From positions 1,054,001 through 1,118,000 of the forward strand of contig NZ_CP011801.1 of NCBI RefSeq assembly GCF_001273775.1: a stretch of 64,000 nucleotides of DNA. The letters are read 5' to 3'. Made by a program: the position numbers and the translations under genes. Positions 1-8,332 of the stretch are shown here, in pieces; position 1 is the stretch's first letter, and every line of letters starts with the position of its first letter. This DNA comes from Nitrospira moscoviensis. GTDB lineage: Bacteria > Nitrospirota > Nitrospiria > Nitrospirales > Nitrospiraceae. The notes beneath the pieces were generated by a model, which did not search any database, had not been told where the DNA came from, and was given only the letters and a program-made list of their open reading frames with translations.

Positions 1-840
1 ATCCTCGTGCAAGAACACAAAATCTACCCCCGAGCGGTGCAACTGTTCGCGGAAGGACGCCTGCGCGTGGAAGGCCGAAGGGTGTTCATTGAAGACGCGA
101 AGCCGGGCGAAGAGGCGATCGTCAGTAAAGAGCGGACGCTTAAGTTGACGGTGTTGGATTATCTCGCAGCTGAGGTTGACTACGTTTTTAGCCGTCATTT
201 CTCGCTAATCGACGAAGTCGGTAAGCGCATTGCTATGCACCTTGCTAATCAGCACCAAACTGTCCCAGATGGGCCTGAGAAGACGATTTGTGTGCTTCTG
301 CTAAATGCGATGTCTTCTTTGATGTCTGCACTAGAACTGGTGCGACGAGGATTTCCACTCCAGACAGGTATTGTCATAAGAAACTCAATCGAAGTAATGG
401 CATTAGCGGCAGTAATCAATTCCGATGGCAAGGCCTATGAAAGATACAAGCATGGGAGGCTCGACTCTTCCTCTTGCATCGGCATGGTTAAAAAAGCTTG
501 GCCAGAGGTTGGCAGTGTTCTTGCTAGGGCGTGGGGAAGCCTTTCCAGTGATTTTGCCCATGTGGGGGGACTGCTATATCGGCGATGGCAAACTGTTTCG
601 CCAACCCCCACTTCAGGAGAGTTGTTCGCGCTAGGGACGGTCCTTCTATCGCTCAAGTTTGCCCTTCACACACTTGATCTGCTGAGCGAAGTTGTTGCTT
701 ATCGGCATGTCAATGAGCCGAGATTTTGGAAGCGCGTGGAAGCGAACAAGTATATGTATGATCCCACTCCCGAAGCAAAAGAATGGATGGCAGCTTTTTT
801 AACAGACCCTTGTAAAGATATCCCTGTCTCCCAGGCATGA
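1..840 (+). CDS. PurN C-terminal fragment fused in frame to an unrelated helical domain (5' partial)
   Basis: The frame is open from base 1, so the true start lies outside the window. The first ~35 residues (QEHKIYP..AVQLFAEGRLRVEGRRVFIED) match the C-terminal end of phosphoribosylglycinamide formyltransferase (PurN), the transformylase of purine synthesis. From about base 120 the reading frame runs on for ~240 residues that are not PurN: an alpha-helical, AT-richer sequence with VIRNSIEV and FAHVG segments, ending in a polar tail. No family is recognised with confidence for this part; it loosely resembles helical HEPN/DUF5677-like proteins. No good Shine-Dalgarno precedes the in-frame TTG/GTG/ATG codons at 145, 151 and 235, so either a true fusion or a separate poorly initiated gene is possible. 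The base composition change suggests a junction with acquired DNA. Confidence 0.6.
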   Translation: MLVQEHKIYPRAVQLFAEGRLRVEGRRVFIEDAKPGEEAIVSKERTLKLTVLDYLAAEVDYVFSRHFSLIDEVGKRIAMHLANQHQTVPDGPEKTICVLLLNAMSSLMSALELVRRGFPLQTGIVIRNSIEVMALAAVINSDGKAYERYKHGRLDSSSCIGMVKKAWPEVGSVLARAWGSLSSDFAHVGGLLYRRWQTVSPTPTSGELFALGTVLLSLKFALHTLDLLSEVVAYRHVNEPRFWKRVEANKYMYDPTPEAKEWMAAFLTDPCKDIPVSQA

Positions 841-1000
841 AACAAGGCTCGCCGTTAAAATCATTGGCCACCCCTACTGCATATTTAAAGAGAGATTTGG
901 CTTCTGCGTTTCAATGATCCTGCCTATTAGTTTTCTTCCCGCCGTTTGTATGAAACTACCCTCCTAGGGCTAAGGTTTCCCGTAATCGAGGAGGTGAATC

Positions 1001-2113
1001 ATGTTCGGATCGCATTCCCAAGGAATCGAAGTATCTCGGCAGAATCTGTACGAGCAAGTCTGGTCGACGCCGATGACGAAGTTAGCCGAGAAGTATGGGA
1101 TATCGGATGTAGGGCTGGCGAAGATCTGCAAGAAGCTGAACTTGCCCTATCCTGGTCGCGGTTATTGGCGGAGAAAGGAGACTGGCAAAGCAGTCGAACA
1201 ATTACCGCTCCCGCCGAATGCGGATCCCAGCAAGGAGTCCGTAACGATTTATCCGAGTGCACAGCCTGAGGTTGCGATGGAGTTCTCTGCGGACACCATT
1301 CAGCGCGTGGAGGCAGAGCTGACAGAGAGAAAGAAGATCGTCGTGCCTGAGCGCCTGTTAAATCCACATCGCCTTTTGAAGGATCGTTTGTCAGAATGGC
1401 GAAAGCCACAGGTCGACGAATACGGTGCAATCGTATCTGGCAACATCAGGCAACTTGGCATGCGTGTGAGCCCTAAAAGCCTCGATCGCGCATTTCGGAT
1501 CATGGACACCCTTTTCAAGGCGCTCGAGTCGCGCAGCTATCAAGTCGGGATTCAGGATGGCTTTCACAAGACTCTAGGAGTTCGCATCAGTGGAGAGTGG
1601 ATCGAGTTCGGGCTCGAAGAACGATTCACACGCATCGATAACCCAGATCACAATAACGCTCGGGTCGAATACTGGATGCGCGGACGTTACCGATACATTC
1701 CTACTGGTTCGTTATTCTTAAGGATTGGCCGCTGGGGTATGGATGGGCTACAGAGAAGCTGGAATGATGGGAAAACCGTAACACTTGAATCATGCTTGAA
1801 TGATTTCGTAGTCGGGCTCCTCAAAGTTGCTGAGGCCGAAAAGGGTCGACGCGTAGAACGCGAAGAGCAACAACGACGATGGCTCGAAGCTGAACGTCGT
1901 CGCCAAGAAGAAAGTGAAAGGCGACAAGCCTTGGAGCAGGAGATTGAAAAGTGGGCTAAGGCACGACAACTAAGAGCCTACTTGGCTGCAAAGAGAAAGA
2001 CGTACGTTACCAAACATGGAGAGCTTCCAGTTGGGAGCAAAGCGGAACAATGGTTTGCGTGGGCGCATTGGTATGCAGATTGCCTGGATCCGTTGGTGTC
2101 AGACCAAGGCTAG
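1001..2113 (+). CDS. Helix-turn-helix accessory protein of unknown function
   Basis: 370 residues, started at the ATG at 1001 because a strong AGGAGGTG lies 5-12 bases upstream. Residues ~11-57 form a helix-turn-helix-like N-terminus (SRQNLYEQVW, KLAEKYGISDVGLAKICKKL, PYPGRGYW) that I recall from many uncharacterised proteins scattered in proteobacterial accessory regions. The middle (~95-260) has predicted mixed alpha/beta character. Residues ~265-330 are a highly charged helix rich in E, R and Q, probably a coiled coil, and the end is Trp-rich (EQWFAWAHWYADCLDPL). Lower GC than downstream genes and a transposase remnant next door suggest horizontal acquisition. No enzymatic motif is visible; a DNA-binding role is inference from the N-terminus only. 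Confidence 0.7.
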   Translation: MFGSHSQGIEVSRQNLYEQVWSTPMTKLAEKYGISDVGLAKICKKLNLPYPGRGYWRRKETGKAVEQLPLPPNADPSKESVTIYPSAQPEVAMEFSADTIQRVEAELTERKKIVVPERLLNPHRLLKDRLSEWRKPQVDEYGAIVSGNIRQLGMRVSPKSLDRAFRIMDTLFKALESRSYQVGIQDGFHKTLGVRISGEWIEFGLEERFTRIDNPDHNNARVEYWMRGRYRYIPTGSLFLRIGRWGMDGLQRSWNDGKTVTLESCLNDFVVGLLKVAEAEKGRRVEREEQQRRWLEAERRRQEESERRQALEQEIEKWAKARQLRAYLAAKRKTYVTKHGELPVGSKAEQWFAWAHWYADCLDPLVSDQG

Positions 2114-2226
2114 CGTACTAATGAACATCTGCAAGGAGAGATCTAGGGTTCATCTAATATGCGAAAGCTAGAACTTAATCTGACGGTCAGCTAGAGCCCT
2201 CCCTCTTCACGGAAGGAGCGAGGACG

Positions 2227-2599
2227 ATGACGACGGAGCAGAAGATCATCAAGACCAAAGTCGGCGTGTTGGAACTGGCGAAGCAGCTGGGCAATGTCTC
2301 CAAAGCCTGTCAGCTGATGGGGTATAGCCGAGATAGTTTTTATCGGTTCAAAGAGCTCTATGACACCGGCGGCGAGACCGCCCTCCAAGAGATTTCGCGG
2401 CAGAAGCCCCTCCTCAAGAATCGGGTGGCGCCAGAGGTGGAGCAGGCCATCGTGCAGATGGCCATCGAGCAGCCGGCGTGGGGGCAGGCCCGCGTGGCGA
2501 ATGAACTGCGCAAGCAGGGCGCTGACCATTTCACCGGCGGGCGTTCGATGCATCTGGCTCCGCCACGAAGTGCCTGCGATATGCTTGAGTTCTAACTAG
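2227..2599 (+). pseudogene. IS481-type transposase remnant (N-terminal part, frameshifted and truncated)
   Basis: The frame starting at ATG 2227 reads [40 protein letters not shown], the N-terminal helix-turn-helix of IS481-like transposases, and continues to NELRKQG. The family's next motif ([14 protein letters not shown]) is present at ~2523-2575 but in the +1 frame, so a single-base indel near 2520 breaks the gene. The DDE catalytic domain is absent: homology stops at about 2585, beside the repeat at 2596. It has a plausible Shine-Dalgarno (GGAAGGAG). The sequence around 2175-2195 (TTAATCTGAC) may be the remains of the left terminal repeat. It cannot encode an active transposase. Confidence 0.75.
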
Positions 2600-2700
2600 A
2601 ACCTACCTCAAAACCACGCTTTCGGCGGCACGGCACCCAGTCTGGTCCCCTCCTTCGTAAGGAGGGGGAAGGGGAGGTTGGTTTTTGAGATAGGTTCTAG
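2596..2700. repeat. MITE-like 105-bp element with terminal inverted repeats
   Basis: The ends at 2596-2615 and 2680-2700 are inverted copies of each other, matching over about 20 bases with one substitution and one indel (CTAGAACCTAYCTCAAAA core). The inside contains a 9-bp perfect hairpin at 2647-2667 (CCCCTCCTT / AAGGAGGGG). No coding capacity is present. Size, terminal inverted repeats and position against a transposase remnant fit a small non-autonomous element. Its right end supplies the stop codon of the DUF72 gene on the minus strand. No clear target-site duplication is seen. Confidence 0.65.
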
Positions 2701-3584
2701 ATAAAGGCCTGCAGCAACGCCTGCACCGTCAACGGCGCATTGCCCTCGGATCGATTGTTCGCCAGCACATAAGCTCGCCGGTTCTCTGCTACAGCCTGCT
2801 TAATCAAGCTGACGGTATCCCTCCGCATCTCCGGCAGCTCTTTTACGATCTTGTTGTAGGGCGCCGCTCGTTTCTTCGCGGTTTCGTAGGGCATGTTGAG
2901 CGGCGTTAGCAGTCGCAGGATGGTGAACGGCGCCGTGAATTGTTCCATTCGTCGATGCTGCTCGGCTAAGGGCGGCATGTAGGACCAATGGTTGTAGACG
3001 TGCGCGACGCCGTACGACTCCAAGACTTTGCGATAGTCCGGGCTGAGCAGGCCGGCGTTTCTGATCTCCACCGCGTACCGGAAATCTTGCGGAAGGTGGC
3101 TGAAAAACCGATCGAGCTTTTTGCAGAACTCGTGACCGGGTAGGCCGTGCTGTTGGAACTCGAACAGGAACGGTCCGGCGTGCGGCTCGAATTGCGCCTC
3201 GCGGAACGGCGTCAGCACAAGATCGTTGAAGAGGGCGGCGTCCAGAAATCTGGGATTGGGCCGTCCGGCTTTCGCGCCGTAGCGCGGATGGTTTGCGAAA
3301 AACGGAATGGTGATCTCCTCCCACACTTTGAAGCACATCTCGAAGTCTTCCGGGATCTGAGTCAGGTAATGGCGGAGTTGGTTCGCCGTGGGCGGACGAT
3401 AGAACGTGGAGTCGTTTCCGACGGTGCGGAAACAGGGCTTGCCGTTATGGAGGTACTGGCAGTACTCGCCCAAACAGTCCCGCGCAAACGCCGTCTTCGT
3501 ATAGTTCTTCTGATAGACCTGTCCTTTCCAGCCTTCGTAGGTCCATGTCGACGTGCCAAAACGGATAAGAGGAGAGATCGCCAT
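2697..3584 (-). CDS. DUF72 (YecE-like) family protein
   Basis: 295 residues with the family's N-terminal GTSTWTYEGWKG motif, the FYRPP element and the EIRNAGLLS region typical of DUF72 proteins, which adopt a TIM-barrel-like fold and have no agreed biochemical function. Length matches the family. The ATG at 3584 is used; a TACAAT hexamer on the minus strand at 3601-3596 sits only 11 bases upstream and no Shine-Dalgarno is visible, so the transcript may be nearly leaderless. The stop codon (minus-strand TAG at 2699-2697) lies inside the terminal repeat of the adjacent element, so the C-terminal end may have been reshaped by that insertion. Confidence 0.85.
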   Translation of the reverse strand: MAISPLIRFGTSTWTYEGWKGQVYQKNYTKTAFARDCLGEYCQYLHNGKPCFRTVGNDSTFYRPPTANQLRHYLTQIPEDFEMCFKVWEEITIPFFANHPRYGAKAGRPNPRFLDAALFNDLVLTPFREAQFEPHAGPFLFEFQQHGLPGHEFCKKLDRFFSHLPQDFRYAVEIRNAGLLSPDYRKVLESYGVAHVYNHWSYMPPLAEQHRRMEQFTAPFTILRLLTPLNMPYETAKKRAAPYNKIVKELPEMRRDTVSLIKQAVAENRRAYVLANNRSEGNAPLTVQALLQAFI

Positions 3585-3758
3585 ACGCGGCCGGCATTGT
3601 ACAGCGAAGCAGTCAGAGGCGGAATAGCGCAGGATGGCTCGCTTCTTTTGCCGACACCCTTGGGGTGAATTGGTTAAGCCTCCGTGCTAACTATCCAGAT
3701 CCCTAGCTTTCGGGGTAGGCTGGCCGCCTGATTCACCCTCACCATCTGGAGGCCCTCC

Positions 3759-4307
3759 ATGCTTGTTTCGCAGTGCAGATGTTTACCGGAGGTTCGATTC
3801 GCCCTTGCCGGGCTGGCGCTCGTCACTCTGACTCTCTCTTCACCCATCTTCGCCGCATCCTCCAACGCCGAGAGCCAGACGTCGGCTCAAAAGGAAAACA
3901 CGATCCCGTCGAGCAACTCGCGGTTTACCGTCTTGAATGAATTCAACAACGAAGCCGTGCGGGACAATACGACCGGCCTGGTCTGGGAACTGTCGCCGCG
4001 TCTGGAAGTCTATGACTGGGATCGGGCGCACCGACAATGCTCGGCGAGCACCGCCGGTGGGCGGACGGGTTGGCGCGTACCGACCGTCGATGAACTGAGC
4101 AGCCTCGTGGATCCCGCTTCGACGGACCTCAAGCTGCCCGCGGGCCATCCATTCACCCATATCGAATCGGCCATCTATTGGTCGGCGACGAAGCACAAAG
4201 ACCATACCGGCTATGCGATGTTCGTCAATTTGAGCAGCGGCCGTTCCGCCGCCCTCGAAAAATATATGGCGAGCTTCGTGTGGTGCGTGCGCGGGGGGAA
4301 TGACTGA
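3759..4307 (+). CDS. Exported DUF1566 (Lcl C-terminal domain) protein
   Basis: 182 residues. Residues 1-28 form a signal peptide (hydrophobic stretch LAGLALVTLTLSSPIFA, cleavage near AFA|AS). The mature part contains the DUF1566 pattern: RFTVL..EAVRDNTTGLVWE, then DWDRAHRQC, GGRTGWRVPTVDELSSLVD, YWSAT and the closing VWCVRGG. Such domains occur in exported or surface proteins with a C-type-lectin-like fold; the ligand is unknown. It stands alone between the DUF72 gene and a tRNA gene on the opposite strand. A long 174-base spacer precedes it, with no convincing promoter. Confidence 0.8.
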   Translation: MLVSQCRCLPEVRFALAGLALVTLTLSSPIFAASSNAESQTSAQKENTIPSSNSRFTVLNEFNNEAVRDNTTGLVWELSPRLEVYDWDRAHRQCSASTAGGRTGWRVPTVDELSSLVDPASTDLKLPAGHPFTHIESAIYWSATKHKDHTGYAMFVNLSSGRSAALEKYMASFVWCVRGGND

Positions 4308-4344
4308 AGAAGCGGTCAGTGAAGTCTGTCGCGGAAGCGAGGTT

Positions 4345-4420
4345 TGGTGGAGGGCAGGGGAGTCGAACCCCCGACCCCTACGTTGCGAACGTAGTGCTCT
4401 CCCAACTGAGCTAGCCCCCC
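4345..4420 (-). tRNA. tRNA-Ala (anticodon CGC)
   Basis: On the minus strand the sequence folds into a full cloverleaf. The 7-bp acceptor (GGGGGGC with GCCCTCC) has one G-U pair, the D arm is GCTC/GAGC, and the anticodon stem CTACG/CGTAG encloses loop TTCGCAA, giving anticodon CGC (reads GCG, alanine). The T arm has loop TTCGACT. The 3' CCA is encoded at 4347-4345. 76 bases including CCA. Confidence 0.95.
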
Positions 4421-4603
4421 ACCTGATGGGAAGGGAAACGCGAGCTGAGAAACACCCGCGGGGTTGCATCGCGCGTGATTGCGCGAGTGTGAGCCGCGGA
4501 AAGAGAACGGGGAGGAGTCAGGCTCGCGTTCCCGTGGAGCGCATTATACACAACCGTTTGCCGAGACTCTACTTCAATTCTCCGTCGAGGTGCGGCGGCA
4601 GTC

Positions 4604-5218
4604 CTAGCAATCGTGATACGGCACGCTGGTCCAGCTTACGGCGACCCATTCGGCCGACTCCACCAGCGAGCGGGGAATCCCCGGGGCTTGGATGCCGCCC
4701 CGGCTGACACGGCCCTCCTGGCAGTTGCGAAGGGCCGCATCCGTAAAAGACAGGGAAAACAACGGTGTGCTCGCGTCGCGGGCGCCGAAAAAGTACAGCG
4801 TCATGGGCAGATCGAACCTCTTGCCGGTTTGCTGCACGAAGTGCGCTTCGTAGATCGTGCCCCGTTTCGGATCGTCGATCACCGTAATGGTCGGACCGAT
4901 CTGGCGCGCGGAATCCGGTCCGTACATCCGGCGGATCACCTCGCCGGCGGCGTTGCGCACTTCCCAGGGCCGGTCCCAGCGCCATTGTTTGATCACGTCT
5001 CCGGTGGTTGACGCATCGGTTTTGTGCGCCGCCACTCGCCGATCGTCCAGCCGCGCGGCCCGTACGATATTCTGCTCGCTCCCCGAAGCGCCAACCGGGA
5101 TCTTGCCGCTGGTGGTGCGGGCGCATCCGACCGCCGCCAGGATGGCCAGCGCCATTGCGGGCAGCAGAATGGCTGAGTGGATGGTCGTGCCTGTCGGTTC
5201 CCGGGATGCTGTCTTCAT
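4604..5218 (-). CDS. Predicted lipoprotein of unknown function
   Basis: The start is placed at the ATG at 5218, preceded by GGAGAAG, rather than at upstream in-frame codons. The product is 204 residues: a short basic N-region, a hydrophobic segment (ILLPAMALAILAAVGC) and a lipobox ending in Cys, so it should be lipid-modified and membrane-anchored. The mature part (QWRWDRPWEVRNAAGEVIRRMYG, ITVIDDPKRGTIYEAHFVQ, DLPMTLYFFGARD) is compact and mostly beta by appearance. I recognise no family. It stands alone between tRNA-Ala and the HPt gene, all on the minus strand, with 122 bases separating it from the HPt gene's end. Confidence 0.75.
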   Translation of the reverse strand: MKTASREPTGTTIHSAILLPAMALAILAAVGCARTTSGKIPVGASGSEQNIVRAARLDDRRVAAHKTDASTTGDVIKQWRWDRPWEVRNAAGEVIRRMYGPDSARQIGPTITVIDDPKRGTIYEAHFVQQTGKRFDLPMTLYFFGARDASTPLFSLSFTDAALRNCQEGRVSRGGIQAPGIPRSLVESAEWVAVSWTSVPYHDC

Positions 5219-5340
5219 ACGGCGCTTCTCCGTACGTCTCCATCTTACCCTATCGACAGACCGCCCAGATTGAATCGTACCGACCAGCCGATTTGACTGA
5301 AACAGCAATGGTGGAGAAGCGAAATGGCCGGCGCAGGCTC

Positions 5341-5664
5341 TCAACGATACACGACGCTGACCCGGGCGAGAAAATCTTCCAACTGATGCGTCAGCCGCTC
5401 GATGGCCGGGCTGTCGTGGCGGCCGGCGGCGAGCTCCAGGGCCCCGCCGATCTCGCTGACGGTGTGAAAGCCGTACCCGCCGCCGTCGCCTTTCATGCGG
5501 TGGCCGAGCATGCGGATCGTCTCGAAATCCTTGCGCTCCAGCGACTCGCGCAGCGTCCGCACGTCTTTTCCCCGATTGGCGAGAAAAATCGGCACGATGT
5601 CTTCGAGATCGCGGTCGATGGAGACCGTGATGCGGTCGGGCGAGGTCGTGTCCGGCGTCGGCAT
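5341..5664 (-). CDS. HPt (histidine phosphotransfer) protein
   Basis: 107 residues, matching a single HPt four-helix domain. The phosphorylatable histidine is His55 in MLGHRMKGDGGGYGF, the classic H-x2-KG(x) helix. It starts one base after the stop of the hybrid kinase gene, so it is the last gene of the signalling operon. The inferred role is to accept phosphate from the kinase's receiver domains and pass it to a response regulator; the stand-alone receiver proteins encoded just upstream are the obvious candidates. No output domain is present. Confidence 0.88.
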   Translation of the reverse strand: MPTPDTTSPDRITVSIDRDLEDIVPIFLANRGKDVRTLRESLERKDFETIRMLGHRMKGDGGGYGFHTVSEIGGALELAAGRHDSPAIERLTHQLEDFLARVSVVYR

Positions 5665-5665
5665 C

Positions 5666-8326
5666 TTAGGCGGCGCGTCCTTTGTAGGCCTGGAGGATAT
5701 CCAGGAGGGTGGATTTTTTCACCGGCTTGGTGATGTGGGTGTTGCAGCCGGCCTCGAAGATCTTGACGGCTTCTTCCTTCAGTGCGAGGGCCGTCAGCGC
5801 GATGATTTGGGTGGCCGGGAGATCCTGGTCGCGCTCCCATTTGCGGATGGCGCGCGTGGCGGTGTAGCCGTCCATGACCGGCATCTGCATGTCCATGAGC
5901 ACGACGTCGTAGTGCCCGTTCTTGAATTTTTCGAGCGCGATCGCGCCGTGATCCGCCACGTCCAGCCGGTGGTCGGTCTGTTTCAGATACGACCGGATCA
6001 GCAGTTGATTGTCCGGGCTATCCTCGACCAGAAGGATGCGGAGCGGGCGGACGGACGCCGGCGGCGGAGCGGGGATCGGCTCCGGCGCGGGACCTTTGGT
6101 CCGACCCAGCGCGATGCCGATCGTTTGAAACAAATCGGCCCGCCTGATCGGCTTAATGAGATACCCGCCTAAGCCCAGGTCATACGTGCGGGCGATGTCG
6201 TCGGCCCAGTGGTCCGATGTCAGCATGATGATCGTCAGCCCGTTTCCAAACGGCGCATTCTTGACCGCCTCGACGACTTCGAAGCCGTTCATCCCCGGCA
6301 TGCGGGCGTCCAACAGAAGCAATTCGTAAGGGCGCTCGCTTCCCCCGGCGCGCTGCAGCTCCGCCAAGGCCGCTTCTCCGCTGTCCGCTTCGGTGACGAC
6401 GGCGCCCCACGCCGCCAACGTTTCGCGCAGGATCAGCAGATTGGTGGGATGATCGTCCACGACGAGCGTCCTCACGCCGGTGAGATTGATCGGGGAGGCG
6501 GGCTTCGGCTGGCCGGGCCGCGTCTGAACACCCAGCGTCACGGTGCAGTGAAAGGTGCTGCCCTGCCCGACGGTGCTCTCCACCCAAATGCGCCCGTTCA
6601 TCCGCTCGGCGAGATGTTTGGAGATGGCGAGCCCCAGCCCCGTCCCTCCGTACTGTCTGGACGTGGAGGCATGCGCCTGCGTGAAGCTCTCGAAGATGAT
6701 CTCCTGCTTCTCGGGGGGAATCCCGATCCCGGTGTCGGTGACCGAAAATCGGATGGCGCCGGGCCGGCCGCCGTCCGGCTCGTTGGCGACGCGGACGATC
6801 ACCGATCCTTTCTCCGTGAATTTGAGCGCGTTGCCGATCAGATTGATGAAGATCTGGCTCAGCCTCGTGGGATCGCCGATCAGCGCGCAGGGCACATCCG
6901 GGGCCAGGTGGCAGGCCAGCTCCAGCCCTTTCTCGTTGGCGCGCATCGCCAGGATCTCGATCGCCTTGTCGATCACCTCGTTCAGGTCGAAGTCGAGCGA
7001 TTCCAACTCGAGATGTCCGGTTTCGACTTTCGACAGATCGAGGATATCGTTGATCAGGTTCAGCAGGGTGCCGCCGGCGCGCCGGAAGATCCGCAGATAT
7101 TTCCGCTGTTCCGGCGTCAGCTGCGTCTCCCACAAGAGGTCGGCCATGCCGATAATGGCGTTCATGGGCGTCCGGATCTCATGGCTCATGCTGGCCAGAA
7201 ATTCGCTTTTGGCGCGGCTGGCCACCTCGGCGGCTTCTTTCGCGAGGCGCAGCGCTCGGTCGGATTCATTCCGCTGGTGCGCCTCCATGGCGAGGGTGAT
7301 GAACGTGGTGAGCGAGCCGGCGAAGTGCGCCTCTTCCGGCGTCCACATGCGCGACCCGCCGACGTGCTCGTTGCAGAGGACCCCGACCACCTTGCCGTTC
7401 AGCCGGATCGGCGCGTCCAGCATGGCGCCGATGCCCAAGGGGGCAAGATAGGAATCGGCAAAATCGCGCGTCCGCCGGTCGGTGGCGGCATGGTGCGCCG
7501 CGATGGCGTATTCTTCCTGCAGCAGCGCCTGGAAATAGATGGGGTAATCGCGAGCGGTCAGGATCTGTCCCGCGGAATGGCCGCGCGGGCTCTGCTCGAA
7601 GAGATCCATCAGGCGCAGCGAGCTTCCTTCATCGTCGAGCAGCCAAATGCTGGTCCGTTCCACGCCGAGCACCCGGCTGCCCATTTCGGTCAGCGCCTGA
7701 AAGGCCCGGTCCAGATCGCCGGTGTAAATCGCTTCGTGTTTCGCCAACTCGCAGAGGGCGAACTGCTGCAACTCCAGCATGAACGCCCGCCGCTGTTCCG
7801 CGTGCTTGATCGACTTCTGTTCGGTGATGTCTTCCGAGATGCCGAGCAGGTAGGTGGGCTTGCCGTCCGCGCCGAAGATCGGCACTTTCTTGGTGTGGAG
7901 GATGCGCGACCCCTTCGTCTTGGTTTCAATCGGCTCCTCGGCGATATCGACGACCTGCCCCTGCTGCAGCACTTGCCGATCCTTGGCGGTGAAGAAATCC
8001 GCTTCCTGCTTCGGGAAAAAGTCGTAGTCCGACTTTCCGAGCAGCTCGTCCTGCGAATAGCCGAGGAGCCGCTCGCCCGCGCGATTGAACCGGACGAATG
8101 TCAGCGTCTCGGCGTCCTTCACGAAAATCATGTGGGGGATATGGTCGATGATCTGGGTCAGCAGCGAGGGCGCGTCCGGCGCGCCGCCGCCCGGGCCGGC
8201 GGGCGCCGAGGCGGCGCGTGCCGGCGGGACACGGGCCGGCCTGCGGCGCGGCCGCACGTCCTGTCGCCGGGCGCCGCCGGGCGTGACGTTGCGGGACAGG
8301 CGCGATGGAGCTCGTTTCTTTGGCAC
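5666..8326 (-). CDS. Hybrid sensor histidine kinase (PAS-GAF-HisKA-HATPase-REC-REC)
   Basis: 886 residues, soluble by appearance. A basic, Pro/Ala-rich N-tail (1-50) precedes a PAS domain (~55-170, HIPHMIFVKD..FNRAGERLLGYSQDELLGKSDYDFFP), a GAF domain (~185-350), the HisKA dimerisation helix with His382 in SMSHEIRTPMN, and a catalytic HATPase with N box (NLIGNALKFT) and G boxes (DTGIGIPPE, GGTGLGLAIS). Two receivers follow, with acceptors Asp673 (LLLLDARMPG) and Asp812 (VLMDMQMPV) and their KP lysines. It ends one base before the HPt gene and starts 6 bases after the diguanylate cyclase stop, so the genes are co-transcribed. The architecture suits a multistep phosphorelay sensing an intracellular or redox/small-molecule signal; the ligand is unknown. 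Confidence 0.92.
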   Translation of the reverse strand: MPKKRAPSRLSRNVTPGGARRQDVRPRRRPARVPPARAASAPAGPGGGAPDAPSLLTQIIDHIPHMIFVKDAETLTFVRFNRAGERLLGYSQDELLGKSDYDFFPKQEADFFTAKDRQVLQQGQVVDIAEEPIETKTKGSRILHTKKVPIFGADGKPTYLLGISEDITEQKSIKHAEQRRAFMLELQQFALCELAKHEAIYTGDLDRAFQALTEMGSRVLGVERTSIWLLDDEGSSLRLMDLFEQSPRGHSAGQILTARDYPIYFQALLQEEYAIAAHHAATDRRTRDFADSYLAPLGIGAMLDAPIRLNGKVVGVLCNEHVGGSRMWTPEEAHFAGSLTTFITLAMEAHQRNESDRALRLAKEAAEVASRAKSEFLASMSHEIRTPMNAIIGMADLLWETQLTPEQRKYLRIFRRAGGTLLNLINDILDLSKVETGHLELESLDFDLNEVIDKAIEILAMRANEKGLELACHLAPDVPCALIGDPTRLSQIFINLIGNALKFTEKGSVIVRVANEPDGGRPGAIRFSVTDTGIGIPPEKQEIIFESFTQAHASTSRQYGGTGLGLAISKHLAERMNGRIWVESTVGQGSTFHCTVTLGVQTRPGQPKPASPINLTGVRTLVVDDHPTNLLILRETLAAWGAVVTEADSGEAALAELQRAGGSERPYELLLLDARMPGMNGFEVVEAVKNAPFGNGLTIIMLTSDHWADDIARTYDLGLGGYLIKPIRRADLFQTIGIALGRTKGPAPEPIPAPPPASVRPLRILLVEDSPDNQLLIRSYLKQTDHRLDVADHGAIALEKFKNGHYDVVLMDMQMPVMDGYTATRAIRKWERDQDLPATQIIALTALALKEEAVKIFEAGCNTHITKPVKKSTLLDILQAYKGRAA

Positions 8327-8332
8327 TGCGGC

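Noticed and set aside
4345..4420. tRNA gene as an integration site for a genomic island.
   Set aside because: No integrase, no 3'-tRNA repeat and no island-like block adjoin any of the three tRNA genes.
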